Assembly: GCF_000763315.1 (NCBI RefSeq)
Contig: NZ_JPST01000066.1
Coordinates: 1 to 34,293, forward strand
Direction: 5' to 3'
Length of the DNA stretch: 34,293 nt
DNA from: Thermoactinomyces daqus
GTDB lineage: Bacteria; Bacillota; Bacilli; Thermoactinomycetales; Thermoactinomycetaceae
Part shown: piece after piece, positions 8,524 to 16,950 of the stretch
Position numbering within the stretch: position 1 is the first letter of the stretch
How the letters are laid out: each line of letters starts with the position of its first letter
Program-made: the position numbers and the translations under genes
The notes under the pieces: model-generated
Database searches by the model: none
Told to the model about the DNA's origin: nothing
Seen by the model: only the letters and a program-made list of their open reading frames with translations

Positions 8524-9511
8524 TCCTTTTTGGATATTGGTGGCTGTGATCGCGCTTGCTCTGGTTTTTAACTTTACCAATGGTTGGCACGATACCGCCA
8601 ATGCGATTGCGACGGTGGTCGGTACGCGGACGCTGTCGCCGTGGATGGCCATTTTGCTGGCATCTGTTCTCAATTTGGCGGGTGCGTTTTTTTCAACGGA
8701 AGTGGCCAAAGCGATTGGGGAAGATATTGTCAACATCCATTATGTTACTTTAATTGTGCTTCTTTCCGCGTTAATCGCCGTGATCGTCTGGAATGTGATT
8801 ACGGTTTTAATGGGATTGCCGACCAGCTCTTCCCACGCCCTGATCGGCAGCATTATCGGTGCCGCCCTGGCTTACAAGGGTCCTTCGATCCTGCAATATC
8901 ACGGCATTATTACGATTTTAATTGCGATGCTCATTTCTCCCGTTCTGGGCGGGATCGTCAGTGCTGCCATCATCAAATTGATTCGCGGATTTTTCAGCAA
9001 TATCCCCCGTTCGCGGGTGAAAACGATCTTCAAGTATTTGCAGATTCTTTCCTCCGCTTTTATGGCGTTCAGCCATGGTGCGTCTGATGCGCAAAAGGCG
9101 ATGGGAGTGATTGGGATGGCTCTCTTCGCTTTCGGTTCGCACTCGCAATTTACGGTTCCATGGTGGGCCACAGCTGCATCGGCACTGATCATGGGGGTGG
9201 GAACAGCGGCAGGAGGACGTAAAGTGATTCATACGATTGGATCGCGTCTGAGTCGCCTGGAAACCCCGCAAGGTTTTGCCGCAGAGACGGGAGCTGCTTT
9301 TTTGCTGACCACGGTGGCGAAAATCGGAGTGCCCGTCAGTACGACACACACCATCACCGGCTCGATCATCGGGGTGGGAGCGGCGGAACGCTTGCGCAGT
9401 GTCCGCTGGAGCGTTGCCGGCAAAATTATCTACGCCTGGGTGCTCACTTTGCCGGGAACAGCCGTGATGTCGTACTTACTGTATATGGCCTTGAAATTCC
9501 TTGAACCCTAA
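8516..9511 (+). CDS. pit: Low-affinity inorganic phosphate transporter Pit
   Basis: Pit proteins import metal-phosphate by proton symport. This 331-residue protein has about 9-10 membrane segments and the two inverted Pit signature repeats: FTNGWHDTANAIATVVGTR at about 20-38 and FSHGASDAQKAMGVIGMAL at about 184-202, each with the conserved Asp of the (G/N)xxDxAxA core. TSSSHALIGSIIG and VSTTHTITGSIIG are the paired conserved loops. The ATG at 8516 lies inside the end of the DUF47 gene. Together they form a two-gene phosphate uptake operon closed by the terminator at 9520. Confidence 0.95.
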   Translation: MLDPFWILVAVIALALVFNFTNGWHDTANAIATVVGTRTLSPWMAILLASVLNLAGAFFSTEVAKAIGEDIVNIHYVTLIVLLSALIAVIVWNVITVLMGLPTSSSHALIGSIIGAALAYKGPSILQYHGIITILIAMLISPVLGGIVSAAIIKLIRGFFSNIPRSRVKTIFKYLQILSSAFMAFSHGASDAQKAMGVIGMALFAFGSHSQFTVPWWATAASALIMGVGTAAGGRKVIHTIGSRLSRLETPQGFAAETGAAFLLTTVAKIGVPVSTTHTITGSIIGVGAAERLRSVRWSVAGKIIYAWVLTLPGTAVMSYLLYMALKFLEP

Positions 9512-9519
9512 GCTGCGGC

Positions 9520-9555
9520 AACAGCCTGTTCATCATGACGAACAGTCTGTTTTTT
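9520..9555 (+). terminator. Terminator of the DUF47-pit operon
   Basis: A 12-bp stem with one mismatch (AACAGCCTGTTC/GAACAGTCTGTT), loop ATCATGAC, then a T6 run. Confidence 0.9.
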
Positions 9556-9597
9556 CTTTTTGGCACGGCATGAAGGAACGATTTTTTCGTTGCTGAT

Positions 9598-9627
9598 TTG
9601 GCGGAAACAGGACAGGCGTGATATAGT
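9598..9627 (+). promoter_or_regulatory. Probable pepV promoter
   Basis: TTGGCG (9598-9603) and TATAGT (9622-9627) are spaced 18 bp, about 155 bases before the chosen start. The leader between them contains an in-frame upstream ATG (9675), which I judge not to be the start. Confidence 0.5.
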
Positions 9628-9782
9628 AAAAGCAGTGAAAAAATAAAGCAAAAATTTCCAAGCTAAAGGCTCAAATGCCTCCAATTATTTTAAATTTAAA
9701 GTATGAATTCCGGTTTGGGCTGATACATAAGGGAAGGGGAGAAAAACGGCATATGATATGGAAAAAGCAGGAGGAGTCGTTG

Positions 9783-11198
9783 ATGACAGAGGTGGCATGG
9801 TACGATGAAGTCCTCAAACGCAAAGACGAGATGCTGGAAGAACTGAAAGAGTTCCTGGCGATTGAAAGCGTTTTAGATGAGGCCGACAGCGGATTGGGAG
9901 CCCCGTTTGGCCGGAAAATTGCCGAAGCGCTGGAATATATGCTGAAATTGGGCGAGAGGGACGGTTTTAAAACCAAAAATGTCGATGGCTATGCAGGGCA
10001 TATCGAATACGGGGAAGGAGAAGAACTGATCGGCGTGCTCGCTCATGTCGATGTCGTTCCGGCCGGTGACGGATGGACCTCTCCTCCTTTTGCCCCGGAG
10101 ATTCGTGACGGAAAATTGTATGCACGGGGAGCCATCGATGATAAGGGACCTGCGATGGCGGCCTATTTTGCCCTCAAAATCGTCAAGGAACTCGGTTTGC
10201 CGCTGTCCAAACGCGCTCGTCTCATCTTGGGCGGAGATGAAGAATCGCAGTGGCGTTGTATGGCACATTATTTTGAGCGTGAAGAGATGCCGACAATGGG
10301 ATTTTCTCCCGATGCTGACTTTCCGATTATCTCGGCGGAAAAAGGACTTTTGGATCTTCGTTTTGCGGGAACCAATGAAAAGAGCGAAGCGAAAGACGGC
10401 GAATGGAAACTGGTGCAATTCAAAGCGGGACAGCGGGTCAATGTGGTTCCTGACCTGGCAGAAGTGAAGCTGGCGGGCGAAGGCGATGTGTTTGAACTGA
10501 AAGAGAAAGTGCAGGACTTTTTGCTGACCCATCGAATACAGGGATATGCCGAAGAAGGAAATGAAGGAGTTACCATCTCGATCAAAGGGCGTGCCCATCA
10601 TGGATCGGAACCGGAAAAAGGGTTGAATGCCGCATTGGAAATGGCCCGGCTCCTGGCTGCAATTCCGCTCGATTCCGCAGGGCGGCAATTCATTGAGACA
10701 ATCAATCGCTATCTGGTGGATAGCTTCTTCGGAGAAAAACTGGGGATTGCCATGGAAGACGAGTTTACAGGCCGTTTGACGGTGAATGCCGGCATTTTCA
10801 GCTATGAAGCGGAAGGTGAACGGATGATTCGCCTGAACGTCCGCTATCCGAAATCGGGTGAGGGAGAAAAAATTTGCGAGGCGATTGAAGAAAAACTGGC
10901 GGACGATCATTTCCGCATCACGGAGATCGACCATAAACCCGCCCACTTTGTTGAACCCGATCATTCCCTGATTCGGATCTTGTCCAAGGTTTATGAGGAG
11001 CAAACCGGAGAAAAAGCAGAACTGTTGGCGATTGGCGGAGGCACTTATGCGCGCGTCCTCGATGTCGGAGTCGCTTTTGGGCCATTGTTCAAGGGACGGG
11101 AAGAAACGGCACATCAGCGGGATGAACACATTGTGGTTGAAGACTTGTTAAAAGCGACGGCCATCTATGCCCAGGCGATTTATGAACTGGCCAAATAA
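9783..11198 (+). CDS. pepV: Dipeptidase PepV (M20 family metallopeptidase)
   Basis: PepV hydrolyses dipeptides, including Xaa-His types, with a di-zinc centre in the cytoplasm. The 471-residue length fits the family. Metal and catalytic motifs are present: H88 with its partner Asp in AHVDVVPAGDGW, GAIDDKGP at about 118-125, GGDEESQW at about 150-157 (catalytic Glu and metal ligand), SPDADFP at about 175-181, and a C-terminal His in FKGREETAHQRDEH. The lid-domain insertion is intact. The ATG at 9783 was chosen because GGAGGAG lies 7 bases upstream and the resulting start (MTEVAWYDEVLKRKDEM) matches known PepV N-termini; ATGs at 9675 and 9753 are alternatives. A 180-bp near-copy of codons near its 5' end lies at 112-291. 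Confidence 0.95.
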   Translation: MTEVAWYDEVLKRKDEMLEELKEFLAIESVLDEADSGLGAPFGRKIAEALEYMLKLGERDGFKTKNVDGYAGHIEYGEGEELIGVLAHVDVVPAGDGWTSPPFAPEIRDGKLYARGAIDDKGPAMAAYFALKIVKELGLPLSKRARLILGGDEESQWRCMAHYFEREEMPTMGFSPDADFPIISAEKGLLDLRFAGTNEKSEAKDGEWKLVQFKAGQRVNVVPDLAEVKLAGEGDVFELKEKVQDFLLTHRIQGYAEEGNEGVTISIKGRAHHGSEPEKGLNAALEMARLLAAIPLDSAGRQFIETINRYLVDSFFGEKLGIAMEDEFTGRLTVNAGIFSYEAEGERMIRLNVRYPKSGEGEKICEAIEEKLADDHFRITEIDHKPAHFVEPDHSLIRILSKVYEEQTGEKAELLAIGGGTYARVLDVGVAFGPLFKGREETAHQRDEHIVVEDLLKATAIYAQAIYELAK

Positions 11199-11204
11199 CA
11201 TGCA

Positions 11205-11243
11205 AAACCCCCCTCTCGATTCTTCCGGTGAGAGGGGGGTTTC
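11205..11243 (+). terminator. Bidirectional terminator between pepV and the nifS operon
   Basis: A perfect 13-bp stem (AAACCCCCCTCTC/GAGAGGGGGGTTT) with a 12-nt loop. It follows pepV by a few bases and directly abuts the convergent stop codon at 11244; the A/T ends suit both directions. Confidence 0.85.
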
Positions 11244-11885
11244 TCATGGTTCCATCTTATAGATCTTGTAGAGAAAAGAGTGCGGATTGGTATCGCCGGG
11301 CAGTTGCCGCGCGATCTCGATCGGAATCCCTTGCTTGATCATTGTCCGGTGAATCGCCTCAAACTCCCTGGCGTCGTACAGGGGAGAATTATAATTGTTC
11401 AAATCCACTGTTTGCCCGTCCTTAAAGAAAACGAGGTAGACCAAACGGTAAGGGCCTGGATTGAACGGCCAACGTTCCGGACGATAATCCAGCTCGATGT
11501 GATCGATATCTTGCCAGCGCTTGGCTTTCATGGTTTCCATATTCCAAAATTCGTTGTAGGCGATACCACGCCGGGTGACCAGCAGATAGTTGTCAAAGGA
11601 GAGAACCACAAACGGGCTGCAGAGCAGATAAAAGGCCGAAAAAAGGAAGAACAGCCGTTTGAGACGGCCCGGATTTTTCCGTTGTTGAATAAACATGGTG
11701 ATAAAAAGGGCGACCAGGCAAAAAAAGGCGAACACAAAAGCGTGTGAGATCGGTGTTCCGCTTAAGTATACCTGGTCAGGCTCCGTATAGTTCATCTGTT
11801 GCAGGGTGAAGAACAAAATCCAGGCGGCAAAGGCGACAGCGAAAATGACGATCAGTCTGAGTATAACGGAGAAAAACTTACCCAA
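11244..11885 (-). CDS. Small membrane protein downstream of nifS, function unknown
   Basis: A 213-residue protein with three hydrophobic segments (about 6-28, 47-66 and 78-98) followed by a soluble C-terminal half of about 110 residues (NYLLVTRRGIAYNEFWNMET, then RWQDIDHIELDY), which has the look of a bacterial PH-like (bPH) domain; this is an impression, not a demonstrated match. The start is TTG at 11885, with GGAGG 9 bases upstream. It begins 18 bases after the nifS stop and shares the pepV terminator, so it is probably the second gene of the nifS transcript. Nothing in it suggests a direct role in sulfur transfer or NAD synthesis. Confidence 0.8.
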   Translation of the reverse strand: MGKFFSVILRLIVIFAVAFAAWILFFTLQQMNYTEPDQVYLSGTPISHAFVFAFFCLVALFITMFIQQRKNPGRLKRLFFLFSAFYLLCSPFVVLSFDNYLLVTRRGIAYNEFWNMETMKAKRWQDIDHIELDYRPERWPFNPGPYRLVYLVFFKDGQTVDLNNYNSPLYDAREFEAIHRTMIKQGIPIEIARQLPGDTNPHSFLYKIYKMEP

Positions 11886-11903
11886 TGAGTCGATCCTCCA
11901 TCT

Positions 11904-13064
11904 TTAGGATTCATTGATTAAAAGAGAGCGCAGTTCATCCATCACCTTTTTCAAACAGGTGATAAAACGCTGGAGTTCAGCTTCGGTCGTTTCTTTTCCA
12001 AACGTGATTCGCAGGCTTTGAAAAGCTGTTTCTTCATCTGTGCCCATGGCCATCAGTACATGGGAAGCGGCATGTTTTCCCGCACTGCAAGCCGAACCGC
12101 TGGAAACATAAATTTTATTGCGACTAAGCTCCAACAACACGGCCTGCCCCTCCACGCGGTGAAAGCTCAGATTAAGGTTGTTTGGCAAGCGCCGGGTGGG
12201 ATGACCGTTTAACACCACTTCGCCGATTTCATCACGGATGCGCTGCCAACAAGCATCCCGCAATCGGGTTAAGCGCGCGGATTCCGCTTCCGCTTCCTGT
12301 GCGGCCAAATAGGCGGCTGCACCAAACCCGACGATGGCCGGGGTATTTAACGTGCTCGGACGCAATCCCCGTTCCTGACCGCCGCCGTGGAAAAGGGGTT
12401 CGATTCGCACCCCTTTACGGATGTACAAAGCGCCGATTCCCTTTGGACCTCCGATCTTGTGACTGCCGATCGAGAGCAGATCCACGCCCAGATCGGCCAC
12501 GGACATGGGGACTTTTCCGAAATATTGCACGGCGTCGGTATGAAACAAAATGGAACTTCTCTTCAGCAGCCGGCTGATTTCCGCGATCGGCTGTATCGTT
12601 CCGACCTCGTTGTTGGCCGCCATGATGCTGACGAGAATCGTTTTATCCGTAAGGGCTTTTTTCACATCTTCGCTGCGGACAAGCCCGAACCGGTCGACAG
12701 GGAGGTATGTCACCTCAAATCCTTCTCTTTCCAGTTGACGGCAGGCTTCCAGCACAGACGGATGTTCGATGGAAGAAGTAATGATGTGGTTGCCTTTGTT
12801 TCTGTGTTTGCGAGCTGCTCCGATCAAGGCGAGATTGTTGGCTTCGGTGCCGCTGCCGACAAAAATGATTTCGCGCGGAGAGTCGGCATCGATCGCTTCA
12901 GCCACTTGCCGGCGGGCGTGTTCGATCGCTTCGCGGCTGACTTGCCCGAAGTCGTGAATGCTGCCGGAGTTGCCGTACTTTTCCCTGAAATAAGGGAGCA
13001 TGGCTTGAAGCGCTTCCTCCCTGACCGGACTGGTGGCTCCATAATCGAGATAAATGGTTTTCAT
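11904..13064 (-). CDS. nifS: Cysteine desulfurase, NifS-like, linked to NAD biosynthesis
   Basis: This PLP enzyme removes sulfur from cysteine and carries it as a persulfide for Fe-S or thio-cofactor assembly. The protein has 386 residues. The PLP lysine lies in GSHKIGGPKG at about 202, the pyridine-contacting segment is ANNEVGTIQ, and the active-site Cys is at about 325 in SSGSACSAGKHAASH. The short loop around this Cys is of the NifS-like rather than the IscS kind. The ATG at 13064 gives the usual MKTIYLDYGATSPV start. It sits back-to-back with nadBCA, as nifS does in B. subtilis, where it is believed to supply sulfur for the NadA [4Fe-4S] cluster. Here it could also serve mnmA, because no other desulfurase is in view. 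Confidence 0.93.
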   Translation of the reverse strand: MKTIYLDYGATSPVREEALQAMLPYFREKYGNSGSIHDFGQVSREAIEHARRQVAEAIDADSPREIIFVGSGTEANNLALIGAARKHRNKGNHIITSSIEHPSVLEACRQLEREGFEVTYLPVDRFGLVRSEDVKKALTDKTILVSIMAANNEVGTIQPIAEISRLLKRSSILFHTDAVQYFGKVPMSVADLGVDLLSIGSHKIGGPKGIGALYIRKGVRIEPLFHGGGQERGLRPSTLNTPAIVGFGAAAYLAAQEAEAESARLTRLRDACWQRIRDEIGEVVLNGHPTRRLPNNLNLSFHRVEGQAVLLELSRNKIYVSSGSACSAGKHAASHVLMAMGTDEETAFQSLRITFGKETTEAELQRFITCLKKVMDELRSLLINES

Positions 13065-13120
13065 ACACCCAACTCCGCTTCCTGAAATTGTTCTTTCATT
13101 ATTATAGCGAAAAAAGAAAA

Positions 13121-13149
13121 AGATAGGTCTCACTTTGCCAATCTGTCAA
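13121..13149 (-). promoter_or_regulatory. Probable nifS promoter
   Basis: On the minus strand a perfect -35 TTGACA (13144-13149) and a CTATCT -10 (13121-13126) are spaced 17 bp. A better TATAAT lies further downstream (around 13100) but has no good -35. Confidence 0.5.
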
Positions 13150-13174
13150 AAAACCAATCGAGAGGCAAGTGAGA
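13128..13174. promoter_or_regulatory. Inverted repeat in the nifS-nadB intergenic region, candidate operator
   Basis: TCTCACTTTGCC (13128-13139) is repeated inverted as GGCAAGTGAGA (13164-13174), with one base missing. The left arm lies between the -35 and -10 of the nifS promoter. In B. subtilis the nicotinate-sensing repressor NadR (YrxA/NiaR) controls both divergent units from this interval; I cannot say that this repeat matches its site. Confidence 0.45.
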
Positions 13175-13232
13175 TTAATCACATTTTTCTCTGTTACCTT
13201 CTGATTTAAAATGAAAAAGATAATTTTGGTGG

Positions 13233-13261
13233 TTGACTTTCTGAACAATCCTGAGAAAATA
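13233..13261 (+). promoter_or_regulatory. Possible nadBCA promoter
   Basis: A good -35 TTGACT (13233-13238) is followed after 17 bases by a poor -10 (AAAATA). A weak -10 would fit a promoter needing tight control. Confidence 0.4.
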
Positions 13262-13304
13262 AAGGTGAGCAATTTGTTAAGAATTTGTGAAAGGATAAAC
13301 AAAC

Positions 13305-14819
13305 ATGATCCGAGAAATGACCGATTACGTGGTGGTAGGGAGCGGTATTGCAGGATTGGTGACAGCGCTTTCTTTGGCTGAAACGGGAAAAGTTGCCGTT
13401 TTGACCAAGTCGCAGAAAGCCGACAGCAATTCCTACCGGGCCCAGGGGGGGATTGCGGCGGCGATCGGGGAAGACGATTCGCCTGAATTGCATCTCGAGG
13501 ACACCTTGCGTACCGGTGTGGAACTTTGTGATCCGAAATCGGTGGAATGCATGGTAAAAATGGCTCCGGAAACCATCCGGATGTTATCGGATTGGGGAAC
13601 TCCCTTTGACAAAAGAGGAGATCAGTTTGCCCTCGGTCGGGAAGGATCGCATACCGTTTCCCGAATTTTGCACGTGATGGGAGATTCAACCGGCGCCGGC
13701 ATCACATCCGCGTTGTTGAAGCAGGCCGTCGCGCATGCAAACATCACTCTTGAAACGCATACGATGGTAGCCGATTTGCTGGTAAAAGACGGAGTTTGTG
13801 CCGGAGTGGTCGTCGCGGATCCGGATCGGGAACCGATTGGTTATTTTGCAAAAAAAGGGGTTGTCCTGGCGACCGGTGGCTGCGGTCAAATCTACCGGTA
13901 TACGACCAATCACCTTGTCACGACGGGCGATGGATTTGCGATGGCTCACCGTGCCGGAGTCAAGTTGATGGATATGGAGTTTATCCAGTTTCACCCGACC
14001 GCGCTGGCAGTCGAGCAAAACCCGATGTTTCTTGTTTCCGAAGCGGTTCGGGGAGAAGGAGCGGTTCTGGTAAACGATGAGGGTGAAGCATTTATGGAGC
14101 GGGTTCACCCTTGGAAAGACTTGGCGCCGCGTGATGTGGTTTCCCGGGCGATTTATATGGAAATGCAAGCAGGGAGATCCGTTTATCTGGATGCGACGAA
14201 GCTGGGACGGACATTTAAGGAGAGGTTCCCCAAAATCCATCGCCAGGCGGTGCTTTGCGGCATCGATCCCGAACATGACCTGATCCCGGTTACACCGGCG
14301 GCTCATTTTATCATGGGCGGAATTCGTACCGATCTCCAAGGCCGGACTTCGCTTCCGCGGTTGTTTGCCTGTGGGGAAGTCGCTTGCACCGGAGTGCATG
14401 GAGCCAACCGGCTGGCGAGCAACTCGCTTTTGGAGGGGGCGGTTTTCGCGCAGAGAGTGGCGGCGGAGCTTTCATCCTACAGCGAGCGGAGTGGAGCGGC
14501 GTTTGACGGAGAATTTGTATCTCCAATTTTGTGCAGTGATAAGCAAACTGAGGAAACGATCAAAGACCGCATCCGGGAGATCATGTGGGATCACGCGGGA
14601 ATTGTTCGCTCGTCCGAGGGGCTTAAACAGGGGCTTTCCCTGTTGGATGAAGTAAAAAAACAAGTGAGACCCGGTATGCTGGAATGTTTAAATATGTTAA
14701 CAACTGCACAAATCATCATGAAAGCAGCATTGTGGCGCAAAGAGAGCCGCGGAGGTCACTATCGCTTTGACTATCCTGATCCAAGTCCGGATTGGGTGCA
14801 AAGGCACAATGTGATTTAA
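13305..14819 (+). CDS. nadB: L-aspartate oxidase NadB
   Basis: NadB uses FAD to oxidise L-aspartate to iminoaspartate, the first step of de novo NAD synthesis. The 504-residue protein belongs to the succinate dehydrogenase/fumarate reductase flavoprotein family. The dinucleotide motif GSGIAG is at about residues 12-17, the FAD-contacting YRAQGGIAAA at about 45-54, FHPTAL at about 229-234, and the ATGGCGQIY and MGGIRTD segments are intact. AAAGGA lies 10 bases before the ATG. It is the first gene of nadBCA and is divergent from nifS; the order nadB-nadC-nadA is the common Bacillus one. Confidence 0.97.
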   Translation: MIREMTDYVVVGSGIAGLVTALSLAETGKVAVLTKSQKADSNSYRAQGGIAAAIGEDDSPELHLEDTLRTGVELCDPKSVECMVKMAPETIRMLSDWGTPFDKRGDQFALGREGSHTVSRILHVMGDSTGAGITSALLKQAVAHANITLETHTMVADLLVKDGVCAGVVVADPDREPIGYFAKKGVVLATGGCGQIYRYTTNHLVTTGDGFAMAHRAGVKLMDMEFIQFHPTALAVEQNPMFLVSEAVRGEGAVLVNDEGEAFMERVHPWKDLAPRDVVSRAIYMEMQAGRSVYLDATKLGRTFKERFPKIHRQAVLCGIDPEHDLIPVTPAAHFIMGGIRTDLQGRTSLPRLFACGEVACTGVHGANRLASNSLLEGAVFAQRVAAELSSYSERSGAAFDGEFVSPILCSDKQTEETIKDRIREIMWDHAGIVRSSEGLKQGLSLLDEVKKQVRPGMLECLNMLTTAQIIMKAALWRKESRGGHYRFDYPDPSPDWVQRHNVI

Positions 14820-14831
14820 GGGGGACCAAGG

Positions 14832-15680
14832 ATGAACACAGTTGCGTTACGGCAATTTATTCGTGAAGCTTTGAACGAAGACCTGGGAGTCGGGGATTTG
14901 ACGACCGAAGCGCTCGTTCCTGCCGGGCATCAAAGCTCTTGTGTCTTTATCGCCAAACAACCCGGCGTCATTGCGGGCTTGCCCGTGGCGAAGATGGTGT
15001 TTGAAGAGCTGGAGCCGCAGATTGCCTGGACGGCATTGGTCGAGGAAGGGGCGGAAGTGGAAAAAGGGACTCCGGTTGCGCGAATCTCCGGTCCGACGAG
15101 TGCCATTTTGACCGGGGAACGGGTTGCCCTCAATCTGTTGCAGCGCATGTCCGGCATCGCCACCATCACCCGCCGGTTGGTAAAGAAACTGGAAGGTTTG
15201 AATTGCAAAGTGCTGGATACCCGCAAAACGACACCGGGTTTGCGCCAGCTGGAGAAGTATGCAGTCCGCGTCGGCGGGGGGAGCAATCACCGCTTTGGCT
15301 TAAGCCACGGGGTGATGATCAAGGACAATCATATTGCGATGGCGGGCAGTCTGGCCAAAGCGATTGAAAAGGCGCGCAACTATGTCGGTCATATGGTGCA
15401 AATCGAAGTGGAAGCGGACACGCTGGATCAGGTTAAAGAGATTTTGAAATACGATGTAGACGCCATTTTGCTGGATAATATGGATCTGGAGACCATGTGG
15501 GAAGCCGTACGGCTGATCGATGGAAAAGTGTGGACGGAAGCGTCGGGGGGAATCACACCGGAGACGATTCGCGCGATTGCCGAAACAGGTGTGGATGCCG
15601 TTTCGCTCGGCTGGTTAACACATTCGGTCACCTCACTCGATATCAGTTTGGACTTTGAAAAAGGAACGGGGGATGCCTGA
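14832..15680 (+). CDS. nadC: Nicotinate-nucleotide diphosphorylase (carboxylating) NadC
   Basis: NadC joins quinolinate and PRPP with decarboxylation to give nicotinate mononucleotide. The 282-residue length is normal. Recognisable conserved parts are the N-terminal [15 protein letters not shown], the central [20 protein letters not shown] (PRPP and quinolinate binding), [17 protein letters not shown], and the barrel strand with [16 protein letters not shown] precedes the ATG. It starts 12 bases after nadB, and its stop overlaps the nadA start by one base. Confidence 0.97.
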   Translation: MNTVALRQFIREALNEDLGVGDLTTEALVPAGHQSSCVFIAKQPGVIAGLPVAKMVFEELEPQIAWTALVEEGAEVEKGTPVARISGPTSAILTGERVALNLLQRMSGIATITRRLVKKLEGLNCKVLDTRKTTPGLRQLEKYAVRVGGGSNHRFGLSHGVMIKDNHIAMAGSLAKAIEKARNYVGHMVQIEVEADTLDQVKEILKYDVDAILLDNMDLETMWEAVRLIDGKVWTEASGGITPETIRAIAETGVDAVSLGWLTHSVTSLDISLDFEKGTGDA

Positions 15681-16786
15681 TGGCGATGGATCTGCTTGGC
15701 TATGTCGATATGGAAATGCCTGAACAGTACCGTACGATGGGAAGCGAAGAATTGGATGCGCGAATCCGGAGCGCCAAGGAGCGGCTGGGCAAAGATCTTG
15801 TGATCCTGGGACACCATTATCAGCGGGATGATGTGATCAAATTTGCCGATTTTCGCGGTGATTCCCTGCGCCTGGCCCGGATTGGCTCAGAGCAGAAAGA
15901 GGCCAAGTATATTATTTTCTGCGGCGTCCATTTTATGGCCGAAACAGCGGATACGCTGGCGCAGGATGAGCAATTGGTCATTTTGCCCGATTTGAGGGCC
16001 GGCTGTTCGATGGCGGACATGGCTGATATTGAAGAAGTGGAAGAAGCATGGGAAGTGTTGCAGGAGGAGTTTGGGGACACGATCATTCCGGTCACTTACG
16101 TGAACTCCACCGCGGCGATCAAAGCGTTTGTCGGACGGCACGGGGGAACGACCTGCACTTCGTCCAACGCGCATCTCGTTCTGGAGTGGGCCTTTAAACA
16201 GAAAAAACGCATCCTCTTCTTGCCGGACCAGCATCTTGGAAGAAATACAGCCTACAAAATGGGCATTCCGCTGGAGCAAATGGTCATATGGAATCCGCAA
16301 AGCGGCCAGTTCGAAGAGAACAAAGGGAGTTTGCAGGATACGCGGATGATTTTGTGGAAAGGGCATTGTTCCGTGCATCAAAAATTTACCCCCGAGCAGA
16401 TTCACCGCATCCGCAAACAGGATCCGGAGATGAAAGTGATTGTCCATCCCGAATGTTCTTTTGAAGTGGTGCAGCTCGCTGATCAGGCGGGTTCAACGGA
16501 CTATATCATTAAAACGATTGAAGCCGCTCCGCCCGGAAGCAAATGGGCGATCGGAACCGAAGTGAATCTGGTTCACCGCCTGGCGGAGGAGCATCCGGAA
16601 CAGAAAATCGTATTGCTCAGCACCACCATGTGCCCCTGCCTGACGATGAACCGGATCGACCGTCCGCATTTGCTGTGGGCATTGGAAAGTATCCTGGAAG
16701 GCCGCCCGATTCACAGAATCGAAGTGGATGAAGAAACGAAAAAATGGTCCAAAGTAGCTTTGGATCGCATGCTGTCGTTAAAATGA
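15680..16786 (+). CDS. nadA: Quinolinate synthase NadA
   Basis: NadA condenses iminoaspartate with dihydroxyacetone phosphate to form quinolinate and holds an oxygen-labile [4Fe-4S] cluster. The protein has 368 residues, the long form found in Bacillales. Candidate cluster cysteines lie in [13 protein letters not shown], in HPECSFEV, and in [20 protein letters not shown] near residue 45 and [11 protein letters not shown] are the substrate-binding segments. The TGATG overlap with nadC and the GGGGG site indicate translational coupling. The adjacent nifS probably serves its cluster. Confidence 0.97.
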   Translation: MAMDLLGYVDMEMPEQYRTMGSEELDARIRSAKERLGKDLVILGHHYQRDDVIKFADFRGDSLRLARIGSEQKEAKYIIFCGVHFMAETADTLAQDEQLVILPDLRAGCSMADMADIEEVEEAWEVLQEEFGDTIIPVTYVNSTAAIKAFVGRHGGTTCTSSNAHLVLEWAFKQKKRILFLPDQHLGRNTAYKMGIPLEQMVIWNPQSGQFEENKGSLQDTRMILWKGHCSVHQKFTPEQIHRIRKQDPEMKVIVHPECSFEVVQLADQAGSTDYIIKTIEAAPPGSKWAIGTEVNLVHRLAEEHPEQKIVLLSTTMCPCLTMNRIDRPHLLWALESILEGRPIHRIEVDEETKKWSKVALDRMLSLK

Positions 16787-16793
16787 AATGTGG

Positions 16794-16819
16794 AGGAGTG
16801 GAGATATTCCACTCCTTTC
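16794..16819 (+). terminator. Terminator of nadBCA
   Basis: A perfect 9-bp stem (AGGAGTGGA/TCCACTCCT) with a 5-nt loop and a short T run (TTTCT) lies 8 bases after the nadA stop. Confidence 0.75.
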
Positions 16820-16891
16820 TATTTATCGGGCAGCGACCACGAGCCGGAAAAAGAGAGATACATGGTGCCGACAGCCCCTGAGGAGTGGAGG

Positions 16892-16927
16892 CAAAAAGAA
16901 AAACGGGCGCATTCCCCGGCGCCCGAT
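16892..16927 (-). terminator. Terminator of the L,D-transpeptidase gene
   Basis: On the minus strand CGGGCGC/GCGCCCG form a 7-bp stem with an 8-nt loop, then TTTTTCTTTTT. Confidence 0.9.
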
Positions 16928-16950
16928 AAACCGTTGCGAGTATCATGGAA

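Noticed and set aside
9873-11129. 418-codon open frame antisense to pepV
   Set aside because: It is the complement of a well-supported peptidase gene, lacks family features, and its apparent similarity to the frame at 90-323 only reflects the duplicated pepV fragment.
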